From assembly GCA_947474415.1 (NCBI GenBank), contig CANJKD010000098.1, positions 1 to 7,633 on the forward strand: a stretch of DNA of 7,633 nt, in the 5' to 3' direction. This document shows, in pieces, positions 6,347 to 7,633 of this stretch. The stretch's first letter is position 1, and the number at the start of each line of letters is the position of its first letter. The notes under the pieces were generated by a model. It ran no database searches. It was given only the letters and a program-made list of their open reading frames with translations, and was not told the origin of the DNA. The position numbers were made by a program, and so were the translations under genes. Origin of the DNA: Burkholderiales bacterium (GTDB lineage: Bacteria; Pseudomonadota; Gammaproteobacteria; Burkholderiales; Burkholderiaceae_C).

Positions 6347-6372
6347 GGTTTGCCCAGGCGTGCGAGCAAACC
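6347..6372. repeat. 7-bp inverted repeat with 12-base loop after the lipoprotein gene
   Basis: GGTTTGC (6347-6353) and GCAAACC (6366-6372) are exact reverse complements. The hairpin lies 35 bases after the lipoprotein stop and 41 bases before the next start codon. No T-run follows, so it is at best a weak terminator; an operator for the downstream gene is the alternative. Confidence 0.35.
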
Positions 6373-6413
6373 CGTAGATCGCTAACATGGCTTCTCGGCC
6401 ACCAGGAAAGCAA

Positions 6414-6779
6414 ATGGACAAATCAATGATCAAGGGAATGGCCGTCGGCGGCATCGCCATGGTGGTGTTGGGCACCGGCGCCGTCACGGGCTACAGGACG
6501 ATGACGAAGCCTGGCTTTGCCGACGTCGTCGCGGTCAAGGAGGTCTTCGAGACGGTGGTGACGCCGCATGAGCGGTGCGAAGACATCCAGGTGCGGCATC
6601 AGGCGCCGGTGAAGGACGAGAACCGCATCGCAGGCAGCGTGGTCCGAGGGCTGGCCCGCCTTCAGCGTGGCCACGCGTTGCAGCACCTGCAGCGGCACGT
6701 TTTCAGCGGCAGCGGTGGTGCGCTCGGAGCGCGTGGGGATCTGCTGCGCCTTCAGGTAGGCCTCCAGTTCGGCCGGTGA
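6414..6779 (+). pseudogene. Truncated glycine-zipper 2TM-type protein; real part about 6414-6644
   Basis: ATG at 6414 has an excellent ribosome binding site (AGGA at 6404-6407, 6-base spacer); an in-frame ATG at 6387 lacks one. The first 77 residues resemble the start of glycine-zipper 2TM (17-kDa-surface-antigen-like) proteins: MDKSMIKGMAVGGIAMVVLG forming a membrane anchor, a linker with KPGFADVVAVKEVFETVVTP, one Cys, then QAPVKDENRIAGSVV. In intact members the Arg-Ile-Ala-Gly motif leads straight into the Gly-rich zipper that spans or packs in the membrane. Here that zipper is absent: from about 6645 the frame runs antisense through the epsD-like gene to a stop at 6777-6779, giving 44 residues rich in Arg, Leu, Gly and Gln that resemble nothing in the family. 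The gene therefore lacks its defining domain and is probably non-functional. The family match is from memory and moderately sure; the loss of coding logic at the join is well supported. Confidence 0.68.
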
Positions 6780-7316
6780 TTTCAGCGTCGTCAGCTGGGC
6801 CTCGATGCCGGCTTTCTGCGCGTCGGACACCTTCGCCGACAGCTCCTGGAAGGTGTAGATGCGGCGTTGCTTGAACAGCATCGGGTTGGCGTCGAAATAG
6901 GCCTGCAGCTCTGTCGGCGACGGCTTCGCCGCGCCCTCGGCGATGCGGTCGAGGTAGGCGCGTGCGATCACCTCGCGCTTCAGGGCCTCGACGTTCTGCA
7001 CCACGCGCTGGTCACGGTCGATCTTCAGGTCTCGGGCCTTCTGCAGCACGATTTCCTGTTCGACCAGGCCACTCACGAGCTTGCGGCTGACCGGCTCCAG
7101 CTGGTCCGGCTTCAGGCCCGGCTGGCGCTCGAGCGCCTGGTTCACCTGCAGCTCGGTGATCTCTTCGCCGCTCACCTTGGCCACCACCTGGGTCGGGCCG
7201 GCAGCTTCCTTGCTGCCGCAACCGCCGAGCACGGCGGCCGCTGCGAGCAAGGCACTGCCCAGAGCGCGGACCGCTGCCCGGCCGTGGGGCACTGCTGCAT
7301 GGGGAGGCTTGATCAT
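6423..7316 (-). CDS. epsD: EpsD-type peptidyl-prolyl isomerase lipoprotein, 3'-truncated; real part about 7316-6648
   Basis: ATG at 7316 starts a lipoprotein: a signal with HGRAAVRALGSALLAAAAVLGGC, lipobox LGGC, Cys at residue 33, then a short linker. Residues about 43-126 (VVAKVSGEEITELQVNQAL ... LVEQEIVLQKARDLKI ...) match the SurA/PpiC-like helical N-domain, followed by KPSPTELQAYFDANPMLF and a YTFQEL strand, as in EpsD-family proteins of betaproteobacterial exopolysaccharide clusters, where they are thought to help fold export components in the periplasm. Likeness stops at TLKAGQP (about residues 217-223). The remaining 74 codons, down to the TGA at 6425-6423, are antisense to the glycine-zipper-type gene and His/Arg-rich, so about 70-80 native C-terminal residues seem to be missing. 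The usual eps neighbours are not in the window. A longer in-frame start at 7415 adds 33 residues that would bury the lipoprotein signal. Product function is doubtful because of the truncation. Confidence 0.75.
   Translation of the reverse strand: MIKPPHAAVPHGRAAVRALGSALLAAAAVLGGCGSKEAAGPTQVVAKVSGEEITELQVNQALERQPGLKPDQLEPVSRKLVSGLVEQEIVLQKARDLKIDRDQRVVQNVEALKREVIARAYLDRIAEGAAKPSPTELQAYFDANPMLFKQRRIYTFQELSAKVSDAQKAGIEAQLTTLKSPAELEAYLKAQQIPTRSERTTAAAENVPLQVLQRVATLKAGQPSDHAACDAVLVLHRRLMPHLDVFAPLMRRHHRLEDLLDRDDVGKARLRHRPVARDGAGAQHHHGDAADGHSLDH
6644..6651. other. Breakpoint joining two 3'-truncated genes tail to tail
   Basis: The plus-strand glycine-zipper-type gene keeps family-like sequence up to GTC at 6642-6644, and the minus-strand epsD-like gene keeps it down to CAG/CCC at 6653-6648. 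The two limits leave only a few unassigned bases (CGAGGG region). No transposon end, target-site duplication or long repeat is visible at the join. A deletion between two convergent genes, an inversion end, or a misassembly would all give this picture. Confidence 0.6.
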
Positions 7317-7633
7317 CGCGTTCAACTTTCTCGGCACATGGCCGTTGGGGAGTACCTGAAAACACCGGCATCGGGCTGTGCCGTCGGTCCCGGACCGGTG
7401 CGTCCGGGGGCACAACCGCTCCCTTGAATTCGAAACAGTCTAGGTTCGCGATATGACAATTCGACGTCGACTGGCGGGCGCGAAACACATTGCAAGGTCA
7501 TCGTTCTGCAACACAAATACGCCTGTTCCGGTGCCCCACGCAGGCAAGCCCGGGGCCGCAGGACGAGCCGTCTCTTTTGAAGCGATATTGATCCGGCCCT
7601 GTGAAGTCTCAAGCCGCATAACGCACACGGCGG
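7317..7633. other. Region upstream of epsD with no convincing gene
   Basis: These 317 bases hold the leader and presumably the promoter of the epsD-like gene. The middle part (about 7420-7520) is less GC-rich than the surroundings. Visible elements are a GC hairpin at 7389-7408 and a 10-bp palindrome, TCGACGTCGA, at 7461-7470. Minus-strand ORFs here have no good ribosome binding site or recognisable family, and a plus-strand frame open from ATG 7453 to the window edge (60 codons) shows no known motif, so I do not call a gene. Confidence 0.5.
7389..7408 (-). other. GC hairpin in the epsD leader
   Basis: On the minus strand CCCGGAC and GTCCGGG can pair as a 7-bp stem around the 6-base loop GCACCG, about 70-90 bases before the epsD start codon. 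No U-run follows on either strand, so it is not an ordinary terminator. It could be a leader structure or chance in GC-rich sequence. Confidence 0.35.

Noticed and set aside
6867..7427. 186-codon plus-strand frame opposite epsD
   Set aside because: Antisense shadow of the SurA-like domain and lipoprotein signal; no ribosome binding site or motif.

Overview
The window is high-GC DNA (my estimate is about two-thirds G+C) whose codons strongly prefer G or C at the third position. It looks chromosomal and most like a betaproteobacterium of the order Burkholderiales. The reasons are an EpsD-type exopolysaccharide-cluster lipoprotein, a glycine-zipper-type small membrane protein, a poly-glycine lipoprotein, and GTG starts. 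This placement is inferred from gene content and cannot be proved here. No rRNA, tRNA, CRISPR array, insertion sequence or phage gene was seen.

Layout. Positions 2-280 (+) hold the C-terminal end of a secreted-type protein with an HELSE motif. It is followed by a small exported NTF2/DUF4440-like protein (303-848, +). A 305-base gap follows (849-1153) with two striking inverted repeats, a 16-bp perfect palindrome and an 8-3-8 dyad. The dyad abuts the ribosome binding site of a possible 36-residue ORF. Next is an MGDG-synthase-like family-28 glycosyltransferase (1154-2377, +). It converges on, and overlaps by 40 bases, a minus-strand block that reads from right to left: a DUF2252 kinase-fold protein (5546-4341), a SulP anion transporter with a STAS domain (4348-2651) and a small unknown protein (2556-2338). 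The first two overlap by 8 bases and are probably translationally coupled. Divergent from this block, after 261 bases, is a lipoprotein of unknown function (5808-6311, +).

The right end is the anomalous part. A plus-strand gene starting at 6414 has the N-terminus of a glycine-zipper 2TM-type protein but loses family likeness after about residue 77. A minus-strand epsD-like gene starting at 7316 loses likeness after about residue 223. Both breaks fall at the same place, about 6644-6651, with the two genes joined tail to tail and both lacking their 3' ends. This is best explained by a deletion or inversion breakpoint, or by an assembly misjoin. Beyond each break the reading frame runs on through the antisense strand of the other gene. 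The region upstream of epsD (7317-7633) shows no convincing gene and one strong GC hairpin.

Functionally, the recognisable parts concern the cell envelope: lipid glycosylation, anion transport, lipoproteins and exopolysaccharide export. No complete pathway is present. The most interesting undescribed element is the overlapping DUF2252-SulP pair with its small downstream gene; the most informative structural signal is the tail-to-tail truncation.
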